NCBI GenBank assembly: GCA_002694745.1
Contig: NZMY01000028.1
Span: 1 to 55,427 of the forward strand
Source of the DNA: Croceicoccus sp.
Lineage (GTDB): Bacteria > Pseudomonadota > Alphaproteobacteria > Sphingomonadales > Sphingomonadaceae
Direction of reading: 5' to 3'
Length of the DNA stretch: 55,427 nt
Positions 37,951 through 47,960 of the stretch are shown one piece after another. The position numbers and the translations under genes are program-made. Each line of letters opens with the position of its first letter. The stretch's first letter is position 1. The notes under the pieces are model-generated. The model saw only the letters and a list, made by a program, of their open reading frames with translations. It ran no database searches and was not told where the DNA came from.

Positions 37951-38496
37951 ATGAAATTTGCCAAGCTCGCCGCCGCTGCCGCGGCGCTCGCTATCGTGCC
38001 CGCCACCGCCCATGCGCAGGAAGCCGCTCCCGCCGCAGCCCCCGCAGCGGTCGAAGTGACGCAGGGCGCATCGGTTACCGGCAATGACGGCAATCCGATC
38101 GGCACCGTTTCGCAGGTTTCGGCAGATGCGGCGATCGTGGACACCGGCATGCACAAGATCCCGCTGCCGCTGAATGCGTTCGGCAAGGCCGAAAGCGGCC
38201 TGACGCTGAACATCACCAAGACCGAACTGGACGCGACCTTCGCCAAGCAGATGGCCGAAGCCAAGGCCGCGCTCGACGCCGCCATGGTGGCCGGCGCTTC
38301 GGTCGGCACCGCCGATGCGCAGACGCTTGGCACCATCGACACCGTCGAAGGCGAAAGCGTCGTTCTGGCTCTTGCCGGCGAAACGCCGCAGAAGATCACG
38401 CTGGGCAAGGACATGTTCGCGCTCGACAACAGCGGCAGCGTGATCGTCCTCGCGACGCTGGCGCAGATCGAGGCAGCCATCCCCTCGGAAGGCTGA
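37951..38496 (+). CDS. Exported protein with duplicated PRC-barrel-like domain, function unknown
   Basis: A 181-residue protein with a signal peptide (MKFAKLAAAAAALAIVPATAHA, cleavage after AHA) and an Ala/Pro-rich linker. Two similar segments follow: one around VTGNDGNPIGTVSQVSADAAIV, and one around VGTADAQTLGTIDTVEGESVVLAL. Each opens with a GTV/GTI turn as in PRC-barrel repeats, so an internal duplication is likely. It is low in cysteine and acidic overall. Similar small exported proteins occur in sphingomonads, but I cannot assign a role. Confidence 0.75.
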   Translation: MKFAKLAAAAAALAIVPATAHAQEAAPAAAPAAVEVTQGASVTGNDGNPIGTVSQVSADAAIVDTGMHKIPLPLNAFGKAESGLTLNITKTELDATFAKQMAEAKAALDAAMVAGASVGTADAQTLGTIDTVEGESVVLALAGETPQKITLGKDMFALDNSGSVIVLATLAQIEAAIPSEG

Positions 38497-38616
38497 TAAC
38501 ACGGGTATGGCCGGCGACGGCCGCGCGAAAACTCAAGCTCCTGCTGGCAAACTCACACTGGCTATTTCGGGCGTCACCGCCTATCGGGCCTGCCAGATTA
38601 GAGATCGGAGTTCATG

Positions 38617-39717
38617 ATGGGTTTTCGTTGCGGCATCGTCGGCCTTCCCAATGTCGGCAAGTCGACGCTTTTCAACGCGCTGACAGAGACGCAGGCCGCA
38701 CAGGCCGCGAATTACCCTTTCTGCACGATCGAGCCCAATGTCGGGCAGGTCGGCGTTCCCGATGAGCGGCTGGACAAGATCGCCGCCATCGCCAAATCCG
38801 AAAAGATCATCCCCACCCAGCTGGCCTTCGTTGATATCGCGGGTCTGGTAAAGGGCGCGTCCAAGGGCGAAGGGCTTGGCAACCAGTTCCTCGGCAATAT
38901 CCGCGAGGTCGATGCCATCGTGCACGTCCTGCGCTGCTTTGAGGACGACGACATTCAGCATGTCGCCAACAAGGTCGACCCCATCGCCGATGCCGAGGTG
39001 GTGGAAACCGAATTGCTGATGAGCGATCTGGAAAGCCTGGAAAAACGCGTGCCCGCCGCCGCCAAGCGCGCGACCGGCGGCGACAAGGAAGCCAAGATCG
39101 CGGCCAGCGTGCTGGGGCAGGCGCTGGAACTGCTGCGCGAAGGCAAGCCTGCGCGGCTGACCGAGCCGAGGGACGACGAGGAAGCCCGCGTGTTCGCGCA
39201 GGCCCAGCTGCTGACGGCCAAGCCGGTGCTCTATGTCTGCAACGTGGCCGAGGAAGACGCCGCCGAGGGCAATGCGCTGTCGGCCAAGGTGTTCGAAAAG
39301 GCCGCTGCCGAGGGTGCGCAGGCCGTCGTCGTGTCCGCCGCGATCGAGAGCGAGATCGTCGCCATGGCACCGGAGGACCGCGCCGAATTCCTCGAAGCCA
39401 TCGGCCTTGAGGAAAGCGGCCTCGCCCGCGTGATCCGCGCCGGCTACGACCTGCTGCAGCTGAAGACCTTCTTCACCGCCGGGCCCAAGGAAACGCGCGC
39501 ATGGACGTTCCCATCCGGATCCAAGGCTCCGCAGGCTGCAGGTGAAATCCACACCGATTTCGAACGCGGTTTCATCCGCGCCGAGACCATCGCCTACAAC
39601 GATTATGTCACCCTCGGCGGCGAAAGTGCCGCGCGCGAGGCGGGCAAATTGCGGCAGGAAGGCAAGGAATATGTCGTGCAGGACGGCGACGTAATGCACT
39701 TCAAGTTCAACGTCTGA
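38617..39717 (+). CDS. ychF: Redox-regulated ATPase YchF (OLA1 family)
   Basis: A universally conserved P-loop ATPase that associates with ribosomes. It begins [22 protein letters not shown] (G1) and has [20 protein letters not shown] (G3 region), and NVAEED in place of the NKxD G4 motif, which is the change that favours ATP over GTP. A C-terminal TGS domain ends DVMHFKFNV. Two ATGs occur in tandem at 38614 and 38617; the second gives the usual family N-terminus of 366 residues. Confidence 0.95.
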   Translation: MGFRCGIVGLPNVGKSTLFNALTETQAAQAANYPFCTIEPNVGQVGVPDERLDKIAAIAKSEKIIPTQLAFVDIAGLVKGASKGEGLGNQFLGNIREVDAIVHVLRCFEDDDIQHVANKVDPIADAEVVETELLMSDLESLEKRVPAAAKRATGGDKEAKIAASVLGQALELLREGKPARLTEPRDDEEARVFAQAQLLTAKPVLYVCNVAEEDAAEGNALSAKVFEKAAAEGAQAVVVSAAIESEIVAMAPEDRAEFLEAIGLEESGLARVIRAGYDLLQLKTFFTAGPKETRAWTFPSGSKAPQAAGEIHTDFERGFIRAETIAYNDYVTLGGESAAREAGKLRQEGKEYVVQDGDVMHFKFNV

Positions 39718-39729
39718 CGCGAAGCGCCC

Positions 39730-39748
39730 TGCCCGATCGGGCACTTTT
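39730..39748 (+). terminator. Short hairpin with T-run after ychF
   Basis: TGCCC-GATC-GGGCA (39730-39743) is a perfect short stem followed by C and four T residues. It is weak thermodynamically but correctly placed, 13 bases after the ychF stop. Confidence 0.5.
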
Positions 39749-39802
39749 CGGCGTTCCGCCCGTTCCCTCGGCACATATCATTTATACCGGGGGAACAATC
39801 AC

Positions 39803-40600
39803 GTGGTGGACAAGTCCGAAAAATTCCGTTGGCTGGTCAGGGTCGGCTATCTGTCTCGCGCCATTCTCTACACGCTGATCGGCCTGATCGCGCTGACCAG
39901 CGTCGGCAGTATCCAGCAGGGCACAAACGGCGTTTTCCGCGCGATCGAGGATTTTCCCGGCGGCATGTTCATACTGTGGCTGCTGGTTGTCGGACTGACG
40001 GCTTATGGTCTGTTCCGTCTGGCTTCGACATTCTTCGACATCGAAAACCACGGCAGCGACAAGAAGGGCATCGCGCAGCGGATCGGTCACGCCGGCAGCG
40101 CGATCGGCCATTTCGCGCTTGCCTATTCGGCCTATAAATTCGCGACCAGTTCCAGCGGCGGTTCGGGCGACGGCGCGCAGGAAGCGGCCTCCGGCGTTCT
40201 GTCGCTTCCGCTGGGCGACATCCTGCTCGGCCTGCTTGGCGTAGCGTTCCTTGCGACGGCGGTGTTCCAGGCCAAGAAGGGCATCACCGGCAGTTTCATG
40301 AACCGCATCAGCGCGCGGGCTCCTTCGGCCACACGCTGGCTGGGCGGTGCAGGCTATCTGGCGCGGGCCGTTGTGTTCGTCGTGATCGGCTGGTCACTGA
40401 TCCGCTCGGGCTGGTTCTCAAGCAGCGGCAACGTGAAGACACTCGGCAATGCGGTCGCCAGCCTTGCCGACGATGGCATCTGGTTCACGCTGACCGCCAT
40501 CGGGCTGCTGCTGTTCGGGCTCTTCAGCTTCGTGCTGGCGCGCTATCGCATCATCCCGGACATGGATGCATCGGGCAGTACGCCGGCGTTCCGCGCCTGA
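39803..40600 (+). CDS. DUF1206 integral membrane protein
   Basis: A 265-residue protein with about six hydrophobic helices arranged as three related two-helix repeats. Each opens with a similar phrase: VGYLSRAILYTLIGLIAL, IGHAGSAIGHFALAYSAY and GAGYLARAVVFVVIGWSLI. This triplication is the DUF1206 pattern. Function is unknown in the family. Translation starts at GTG (39803, or 39806) shortly after CCGGGGGAAC. Confidence 0.85.
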   Translation: MVDKSEKFRWLVRVGYLSRAILYTLIGLIALTSVGSIQQGTNGVFRAIEDFPGGMFILWLLVVGLTAYGLFRLASTFFDIENHGSDKKGIAQRIGHAGSAIGHFALAYSAYKFATSSSGGSGDGAQEAASGVLSLPLGDILLGLLGVAFLATAVFQAKKGITGSFMNRISARAPSATRWLGGAGYLARAVVFVVIGWSLIRSGWFSSSGNVKTLGNAVASLADDGIWFTLTAIGLLLFGLFSFVLARYRIIPDMDASGSTPAFRA

Positions 40601-40629
40601 TTGGATGCGCAAGACCGTTTACGAGGCCA

Positions 40630-41127
40630 TCACGAACCGCACTGCAATGTGCCTTCGGCCTCGTAGACGGTCTTTCCCTTAACGTCGGTGATGGAGAGCG
40701 AGCCCGGCCAGCTGGTGTTTTCCATGCCGGTATCCTCACCGTCCTCGCCGGTTCGCATCAGCGTGAACGCGTAATCGCTGCCCGCATAATCCTGCCAGCT
40801 GTCCAGCGGAAGCGAAGCGCCCCCCTTGTCGGGCGACAGGGTCACGATTTTCCCGTCCAGCTTCAGAAAGCCGCGCTCGGGCTGCGCCAGCGCGATCACC
40901 GACAGGCTGTTGGCAGGCGCGAAACCGCAGCCTGCGCCGAACAGATCGTTCCTCTCGATATCGCTATAGGATATACGCTGCGGCTCGATCGGTACGGCGG
41001 GGGGATTGTCGTGCATCGCGCGCACTTTGGCCACATCGGCAGCATCGGCAGCCGGGTCGCGTTCCTCGCCGCCGCATGCGGCCAGCATCAGCGCCGGGAT
41101 CGCCAGCATGGTCAGGGTCGCCTTCAT
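40630..41127 (-). CDS. Small lipoprotein, function unknown
   Basis: A 165-residue protein beginning MKATLTMLAIPALMLAACGG, with the lipobox LAAC and Gly-Gly after it. The remaining sequence includes GCGFAPANSLSVIALAQPERGFLKLDGK and a second Cys near the C-terminus (LQCGS), so one disulphide is possible. I recognise no family; it resembles a conserved sphingomonad lipoprotein type. The ATG at 41127 follows GGAGAG; a start at 41142 is possible. It lies directly downstream of mutL and is probably co-transcribed. Confidence 0.75.
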   Translation of the reverse strand: MKATLTMLAIPALMLAACGGEERDPAADAADVAKVRAMHDNPPAVPIEPQRISYSDIERNDLFGAGCGFAPANSLSVIALAQPERGFLKLDGKIVTLSPDKGGASLPLDSWQDYAGSDYAFTLMRTGEDGEDTGMENTSWPGSLSITDVKGKTVYEAEGTLQCGS

Positions 41128-41146
41128 CACTCTCTCCATCACGCCG

Positions 41147-42988
41147 CTATTTACGGCCGAACAGTTTCTCGACGTCGTTCATGGACAGCTTTACCCATGT
41201 GGGGCGGCCGTGATTGCACTGCCCGGAACGCGGCGTGCGCTCCATCTCGCGGAGCAGGGCATTCATTTCCGCCACCGAAAGCCGCCGCCCTGCCCTGACC
41301 GAACCGTGGCAGGCCATCGTCGCCAGCACGAGGTCGAGTTTCTCCCCCAGCAGAAGCGCTTCGCCGTTATTGGCGATGTCGTCGGCGATATCCTGCATCA
41401 ATGCCTGGCAATTCGCGCCCGACAGGGCCGCGGGCAAAGAGCGGACCAGCACGGCATCCGGCCCGAAACGTTCCACCGCCAGCCCAAGCCCGGCAAGCCG
41501 GTCCGCGGCGCTTTCGATGCGGTCGCAATCGCTCTCGTCCATCTCGACGACCTCGGGCATCAGCAGGGCCTGCGCCCGCGAGACGCCCGTGTCGGCCCCG
41601 GCTGCCCGCAGGCGTTCGAGAGTAAGCCGCTCATGCGCGGCATGCTGGTCGACGATGACCAGTCCGTCGGCCGCCTCGGCGACGATATAGGTTTCCGCGA
41701 TTTGCCCGCGGGCCGCTCCCATCGGGAATTCATCCGCATCGGGGGCCTGCGCCTCGGCCTCTTCGGCCCGGGCGGAGGGTTCGAGAATGGCCGATTCCAT
41801 CGCGCGAAACGAGTCTTGCGAAGGGCTGTGCTGCATCCGCCCCGCAGGATGGGCCGCGAACATCGGACGCTGTTCGCGCAGCGTCAGCGGCAATGCGCCG
41901 CCCATGGGCGCAACCGGTTCGGCCTGCCATGCCGCCATCGCCTGCGCCGAAGGTTGCTGCGCCGAACGCCGGTCTCCCGCCGACAGCGCGTCGCGCAATC
42001 CGCCCACGATCAGCGAGCGGACTGCGGCAGCATCGCGAAACCGCACCTCGGTCTTGGCGGGATGGACGTTCACGTCGACTTCGCTGGGCGGCACGGTCAG
42101 GAACAGCGCCAGCACTGCATGGCGATCACGCGCCAGCATGTCGGCATAGGCGCCCCTCACCGCGCCGGTCAGCAGGCGATCCTTGACCGGCCTGCCATTG
42201 ACGAACAGGTACTGATGATCCGCCACGCCCCGGTTATAGGTCGGCAGCCCGGCGATGCCAGTCAGACGGATCGGCGCATCCAGCGGCCCGCGGGTGCAAT
42301 CGATGCTGACGGCATTATCCGCCAGTTCGCGCGCAACCAGCCGGGATACGCGCGTTTCCAGCATTTCCCCCGCCTGCACCGCGAAGATTCGCCGCCCGTC
42401 GTTCGAAAAGCGAAACCCCACATCGGGCCGCGCCATCGCAAGCCGGCGCATGACGTCGTGGCAGGCCATGTATTCGCTGCGCGGCGTGCGCAGGAACTTG
42501 CGGCGGGCAGGCACGCGGGCAAACACGTCCTCGACGCGAATGCGGGTGCCGGGCGGCAAGGCGGCGGGGCCTTCGGACAGGGTCTCGCCGTGATCGGTCA
42601 CGCGCTTCCAGCCCTGCGCCGCCTCTGCCGGGCGCGATTCGATGGTCAGACGCGCCACGCTGGCGATGGAGGGCAGCGCCTCGCCCCGGAAACCCAGAGT
42701 CGCGACCTGCTCTATAGCTCCTTCCTCGCCGACCAGATCGACCGGCAGCTTGGATGTCGCATGGCGTTCCAGCGCCAGCGCGATCTCTTCGGGCAGCATG
42801 CCGCAGCCGTCGTCGATCACCTCGATCGAGTCCAGCCCGCCGTCCGTCAGCGCGACTGCAATCTCGCCCGCGCCTGAATCGATGGCATTCTCGACGATTT
42901 CCTTGAGCGCGGCAGCCGGACGCTCGACCACCTCGCCCGCGGCAATGCGGTTAACCAGCGCTTCGGGAAGTCGGCGTATGACGGGCAT
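41147..42988 (-). CDS. mutL: DNA mismatch repair protein MutL
   Basis: Couples MutS recognition to strand incision. The 613-residue protein has the N-terminal GHKL ATPase (EIVENAIDSGAGEI, DDGCGM, TLGFRGEALPS) and a C-terminal dimerisation domain. The latter carries DQHAAHERLTLE (Asp447 onward), which fits the DQHAx2Ex4E endonuclease motif, with ACHGSVRAG and QCNHGRPT completing the metal site. MutL here should nick DNA itself, consistent with the absence of MutH in this lineage. It is divergent from mreB, with 209 bases between the starts. Confidence 0.96.
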   Translation of the reverse strand: MPVIRRLPEALVNRIAAGEVVERPAAALKEIVENAIDSGAGEIAVALTDGGLDSIEVIDDGCGMLPEEIALALERHATSKLPVDLVGEEGAIEQVATLGFRGEALPSIASVARLTIESRPAEAAQGWKRVTDHGETLSEGPAALPPGTRIRVEDVFARVPARRKFLRTPRSEYMACHDVMRRLAMARPDVGFRFSNDGRRIFAVQAGEMLETRVSRLVARELADNAVSIDCTRGPLDAPIRLTGIAGLPTYNRGVADHQYLFVNGRPVKDRLLTGAVRGAYADMLARDRHAVLALFLTVPPSEVDVNVHPAKTEVRFRDAAAVRSLIVGGLRDALSAGDRRSAQQPSAQAMAAWQAEPVAPMGGALPLTLREQRPMFAAHPAGRMQHSPSQDSFRAMESAILEPSARAEEAEAQAPDADEFPMGAARGQIAETYIVAEAADGLVIVDQHAAHERLTLERLRAAGADTGVSRAQALLMPEVVEMDESDCDRIESAADRLAGLGLAVERFGPDAVLVRSLPAALSGANCQALMQDIADDIANNGEALLLGEKLDLVLATMACHGSVRAGRRLSVAEMNALLREMERTPRSGQCNHGRPTWVKLSMNDVEKLFGRK

Positions 42989-43182
42989 TCGCGGACGCTA
43001 GCGCCGAGTGGCCCGATTTTCGAGATCAGTGATGTCGGGTCCATGTGGAAAAGCCGACTGAACCCCATCAATTTTTTTTCCAAAGGGCGCAGGATTGGGC
43101 TAGGCACACCGAGGGACCAGCAACTACTTACGGACCGCAGCTCGCGTCATGCCTGACGCATGGGTTTTCGCGGCTCCGGTGA

Positions 43183-44244
<1,062 letters not shown>

Positions 44245-44286
44245 TCCATTTCGCCGGTCCGGACGGGGCCGCGCGACATTTTCGGC

Positions 44287-44321
44287 CGATATCGGGGCGC
44301 ATCGCGTGCGCCCCGATATCG
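44287..44321. other. Perfect 15-bp hairpin between mreB and mreC
   Basis: CGATATCGGGGCGCA (44287-44301) pairs base for base with 44307-44321 around TCGCG. The stem is followed by GCGTAAC, so there is no T-run and it is not a standard intrinsic terminator. It may act as an mRNA 3'-end stabiliser for mreB or a processing site that lets mreB be made in excess over mreCD. Confidence 0.75.
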
Positions 44322-44357
44322 CGTAACGGCCGACGGGCCGAAGGGGAGTAGTGCATC

Positions 44358-45236
44358 ATGGCGTCGGCGGAGCGACGTCCCGGCTTTTCCAAGAGGGCGC
44401 ATATCTCGATCTTCACGAGCTATGTCGTCGCCACGGGCGGAATCGTGCTTGGCGTCGTGTTGCTGCTCGTGTCGCTGTTCAGCCCCGGCAGTTTTGCGTT
44501 CGCGCGCAATGCTGCCAGCGATGCCGCGCGCCCGGTGGGTGAGGTTTCCGCCGTCGCGCGCAATGGCAGCCGGTCGATCATCGACGTCATCACCGGCTAT
44601 ATCGAGGCGGGCAGCAAGAATGCCCGCCTTCAGGAAGAGCTTCGGCTTGCGAGGGCGAAGCTGGCCGAGGCCGAAGCGATCCAGGATGAAAACCGCCGGC
44701 TCAAGCAGTTGCTGTCGCTGCGAGAGAAGGAAATTCGCCCGGTCGCAAGCGCGCGCCTTATCGGATCGAGCCCGTCCAGCACACGCCGTTTCGCCCTGAT
44801 CGGCGCAGGCGCATCGGATGGGGTGGTGGTGGGCCAGCCGGTGCGTTCGGCCACCGGACTGGTCGGGCGCGTCCTTGAAACGGGACGGCGGACCGCGCGC
44901 GTCCTGCTTATCACCGATGGCCAGAGCATCGTTCCCGTGCGCCGCATCAAGGGAAATGTCGCCGGTTTCGCGCAGGGGCAGGCGGATGGCACCTTGATCG
45001 TCCGCCTGATAGAAATGGGCATCAACCCCCTAGAAAAAGGTGATTTGCTGGTCACGTCCGGCTCTGGCGGTCTCTATCGTCCGAATGTCCCCGTTGCCAT
45101 TGTCGAGAATGTTACCCGCGACGGCGCGGTCGCACGGATCATTTCCGATCCGGCGGCCACCGACTTCGTCATGGTAGAGCCGGTATGGCAACCGATGACA
45201 GAACTTCAGCCTGTCGACGGGGAGACGCCGCCATGA
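44358..45236 (+). CDS. mreC: Rod shape-determining protein MreC
   Basis: Periplasmic scaffold that activates PBP2-RodA. The 292-residue protein has a single N-terminal transmembrane helix (YVVATGGIVLGVVLLLVSLF), then a coiled coil around residues 80-115 (ARLQEELRLARAKLAEAEAI) and two beta-barrel subdomains ending VEPVWQPMTELQPVDG. The start follows GAAGGGGAG. Normal MreC layout and length. Confidence 0.95.
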   Translation: MASAERRPGFSKRAHISIFTSYVVATGGIVLGVVLLLVSLFSPGSFAFARNAASDAARPVGEVSAVARNGSRSIIDVITGYIEAGSKNARLQEELRLARAKLAEAEAIQDENRRLKQLLSLREKEIRPVASARLIGSSPSSTRRFALIGAGASDGVVVGQPVRSATGLVGRVLETGRRTARVLLITDGQSIVPVRRIKGNVAGFAQGQADGTLIVRLIEMGINPLEKGDLLVTSGSGGLYRPNVPVAIVENVTRDGAVARIISDPAATDFVMVEPVWQPMTELQPVDGETPP

Positions 45237-45261
45237 TCAATGGGCGGCGCGGAACTCAGCG

Positions 45262-45834
45262 ATGGGGCGCCCAGCCATGGCTCTGAAAGGCGATCGCCTT
45301 CCTGGCGAGGACATGTTCCAGCGCAAGCTGAACCGGGCGCCCTCCCCCGTTCTGGCGACGATCGTTCCGTGGCTTTCGATCGCGTTGTTGTCCCTCGCCC
45401 CGCTGTCGCCGATCATCGCGTCTGCGCCGGTTCTCCCCCCGCTCGCCTTCATGCTGCTGATCGCGTGGCGCCTGTTTCGTCCGGGGATGCTGCCCCTGTG
45501 GGCTGGCGCGCCGCTTGGATTTGTCGACGATCTATTTTCCGGTCAACCAATCGGCAGTGCCGTGCTATTGTGGTCCATCACCATGATCGCACTGGAAGCA
45601 TTGGATAATTGGCAACGCTGGCGCAGCTTTTGGCAGGACTGGGCCGTGGCCATCGTGTTGATTGCGATCTATCTGGCATTGGCGCACATGATTGCGGTCA
45701 TGGCCGGTACGATATGGTATCCCTCGCTCCTCCTTCCCCAATTGTTGATTTCCGTGTTGTCGTTTCCCCTGTTCACCCGTCTCGTCGCCATTCTTGATGT
45801 CCTGCGCCGCGCCCGCATCAAGGTGCTGGGTTAA
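45262..45834 (+). CDS. mreD: Rod shape-determining protein MreD
   Basis: A 190-residue polytopic inner-membrane protein of the elongasome. Hydrophobic segments include IVPWLSIALLSLAPLSPIIA, LAFMLLIAWRL, AVAIVLIAIYLALAHMIAV and LLLPQLLISVLSFPLF, with PLGFVDDLFSGQPIG between, typical of MreD. The ATG at 45262 is used; another at 45277 begins closer to the conserved part. The stop TAA overlaps the mrdA ATG. Confidence 0.9.
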   Translation: MGRPAMALKGDRLPGEDMFQRKLNRAPSPVLATIVPWLSIALLSLAPLSPIIASAPVLPPLAFMLLIAWRLFRPGMLPLWAGAPLGFVDDLFSGQPIGSAVLLWSITMIALEALDNWQRWRSFWQDWAVAIVLIAIYLALAHMIAVMAGTIWYPSLLLPQLLISVLSFPLFTRLVAILDVLRRARIKVLG

Positions 45835-47960
45835 TGGTCACCCTTTCCTGGCGCCGGCGGAATCGCGCGCCCAAACGGGTCAGCGCGGGCGAATTGCACA
45901 ATGCCTTCGATCGGCGGACATTCGTGCTGGCCGGGCTGCAAGGCGGCGTGGGCCTTTTGCTGGCCGGAAGGATGGCGTGGCTGTCGGTTGAGCAGAATGA
46001 GAAATACCAGCTCGCCTCAGAAAGCAATCGCGTCGATCTTACGTTGATTCCGCCGCGTCGCGGCTGGATTCTCGATCGGCACGGCGTTCCGCTGGCCTCC
46101 AACCGCGCCGACTTTCGCGTCGATCTGGTCCCCGAACGGATCGTGGATCAGGAACGGACCTTGGCCGTTCTGGGCGAAGTTCTGGAACTGTCACCGGCCG
46201 CGATCACCGATCTGCGCGACAAGCTGAACGAGGTCCGCGGTTTCCGTCCCGTCGAAGTCGCCACCGGCGTCGATTGGGAGCAGTTCGCTGCGCTCTCCGT
46301 CCGCCTGCCCGATCTGCCGGGCGTGGTCCCGCAGCGCGGCTTCTCGCGCTATTACCCGACGGGTCCTTCGGTCGGCCATCTGCTTGGCTATGTCGGCACC
46401 GTCTCGGCCGAGGAATATGAGGAGGAAAAGAACCCCCTGCTCATCACACCCGGTTTCAAGATTGGCAAGGATGGCGTTGAAAAATATTTCGAAAAGCGCC
46501 TTCGCGGCGAACCCGGCGCGCGACGGGCGGAAGTCACCGCAAGCGGCAAGATCGTGCGCGACCTTGAAATGCGCGAGGACGTTCAGGGCGATCCGGTCCA
46601 GCTGACCATCGACGGCCCGCTTCAGGACTATGCGGCGCGCCGGCTGGGTCAGGAATCGGGTTCGGTCGTGGTGATGGATCTGCGGCAAGGCGACCTTCTT
46701 GCCATGTCGTCGATGCCCAGTTTCGATCCCAACAGCTTTTCGGACGGCATCGGACGTCTGGAATGGAAGATGCTGTCCGAAGACGACCACGTTCCCCTTC
46801 GGAACAAGGTGCTGTCGGGGCTCTATCCGCCCGGTTCGACGGTCAAGCCCTATGTCTCGCTTGCATTCCTGAAGGAAGGGATAGACCCGGAGGAAACCGT
46901 GTTCTGCGGCGGCGGATTGCGGGTCGGCAATCGCGTGTTCCGTTGCTGGAAGCGCGGTGGCCACGGTACGGTCAACATGGCCAAGGGCATCTATCAGAGC
47001 TGCGACGTCTATTTCTATTATTTCGCGCAGCGCGTCGGGATGCAGCCCATCGCGGATATGGCGCGCAGGCTGGGCATGGGGTGGAAATACCCGCTTCCCG
47101 TCGAAAGCCAGTCCTATGGCACCGTGCCCGATCCGGCCTGGAAGAAAAAGAAATACGACAGCGACTGGCAGACGTTCGATACCGTCAACGCGACGATCGG
47201 ACAGGGCTACATGCTCGTCAATCCGCTGCAGCAGGCGGTGATGACCTCGCGCATCGCCAGTGGTCGGCGATTGCAGCCGCGCCTGTTGCTGACGAATGAT
47301 CCCAAACCCGCACCGCACCTCGACATCCCGGACGAGCATCTCGAGATCGTGCGCCACGCCATGTGGGAAGTCGTTAACGGCGCTGGCACGGCGGGCCGCG
47401 CGCGCCTGCCGATCCCCGGTATCGAGCTTTCGGGCAAGACCGGCACGGCGCAGGTCGTGTCGCTGGCCTATGGGCGCGGTGGACGGGACGTGCCGTGGAA
47501 GTATCGCGATCACGGCCATTTCATCAGCTTTGCCCCGTATGAGAACCCGCGATATGCCTGCGCCGTCGCTATCGAGCACGGCGCCGGCTCCTCCTCGGCC
47601 TATCCGGTGGCGCGCGACGTCATGACGTTCCTGTTCGACCCCGACAAGGCGCTGGAAGTCCTGCACGATTATGAAAAGCAATGGGGCGGCACGGCGCAGG
47701 AAAGGCTCGCGCGCAAATATGGCGCCTACGAAGCGGCCTATGGCGGCAATGCGCCAAAGCCCGAATCGACCGATATCGACGACGCGGCGTCCGGTGACAG
47801 TGCTACCGCTCCGCCCCCGCTGAACTCCGCCCAAGCGCAGCGTGCTGCCGAAGGCGACAGTTTGCAGGAGCAGTCAGGGCCAGACGCCGCATCGGCCGAG
47901 GCCGCCTCGGTCACGCCTCCGGCTGCGAATGGTGCGAATTTGGCGGAGCAAGGCCAGTGA
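45834..47960 (+). CDS. mrdA: Penicillin-binding protein 2 (elongasome transpeptidase)
   Basis: The class B PBP that crosslinks side-wall peptidoglycan with RodA. The 708-residue protein has an N-terminal transmembrane helix (VLAGLQGGVGLLLAGRMAW), a PBP dimerisation region, and the transpeptidase motifs PPGSTVKPY (SxxK), QSCD (SxN equivalent) and SGKTGTAQV (KTG). After the catalytic domain there is a long Ala/Pro/Ser/Asp-rich tail of about 75 residues (from PKPESTDIDD), predicted to be disordered and periplasmic. It overlaps mreD and rodA. Confidence 0.95.
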   Translation: MVTLSWRRRNRAPKRVSAGELHNAFDRRTFVLAGLQGGVGLLLAGRMAWLSVEQNEKYQLASESNRVDLTLIPPRRGWILDRHGVPLASNRADFRVDLVPERIVDQERTLAVLGEVLELSPAAITDLRDKLNEVRGFRPVEVATGVDWEQFAALSVRLPDLPGVVPQRGFSRYYPTGPSVGHLLGYVGTVSAEEYEEEKNPLLITPGFKIGKDGVEKYFEKRLRGEPGARRAEVTASGKIVRDLEMREDVQGDPVQLTIDGPLQDYAARRLGQESGSVVVMDLRQGDLLAMSSMPSFDPNSFSDGIGRLEWKMLSEDDHVPLRNKVLSGLYPPGSTVKPYVSLAFLKEGIDPEETVFCGGGLRVGNRVFRCWKRGGHGTVNMAKGIYQSCDVYFYYFAQRVGMQPIADMARRLGMGWKYPLPVESQSYGTVPDPAWKKKKYDSDWQTFDTVNATIGQGYMLVNPLQQAVMTSRIASGRRLQPRLLLTNDPKPAPHLDIPDEHLEIVRHAMWEVVNGAGTAGRARLPIPGIELSGKTGTAQVVSLAYGRGGRDVPWKYRDHGHFISFAPYENPRYACAVAIEHGAGSSSAYPVARDVMTFLFDPDKALEVLHDYEKQWGGTAQERLARKYGAYEAAYGGNAPKPESTDIDDAASGDSATAPPPLNSAQAQRAAEGDSLQEQSGPDAASAEAASVTPPAANGANLAEQGQ

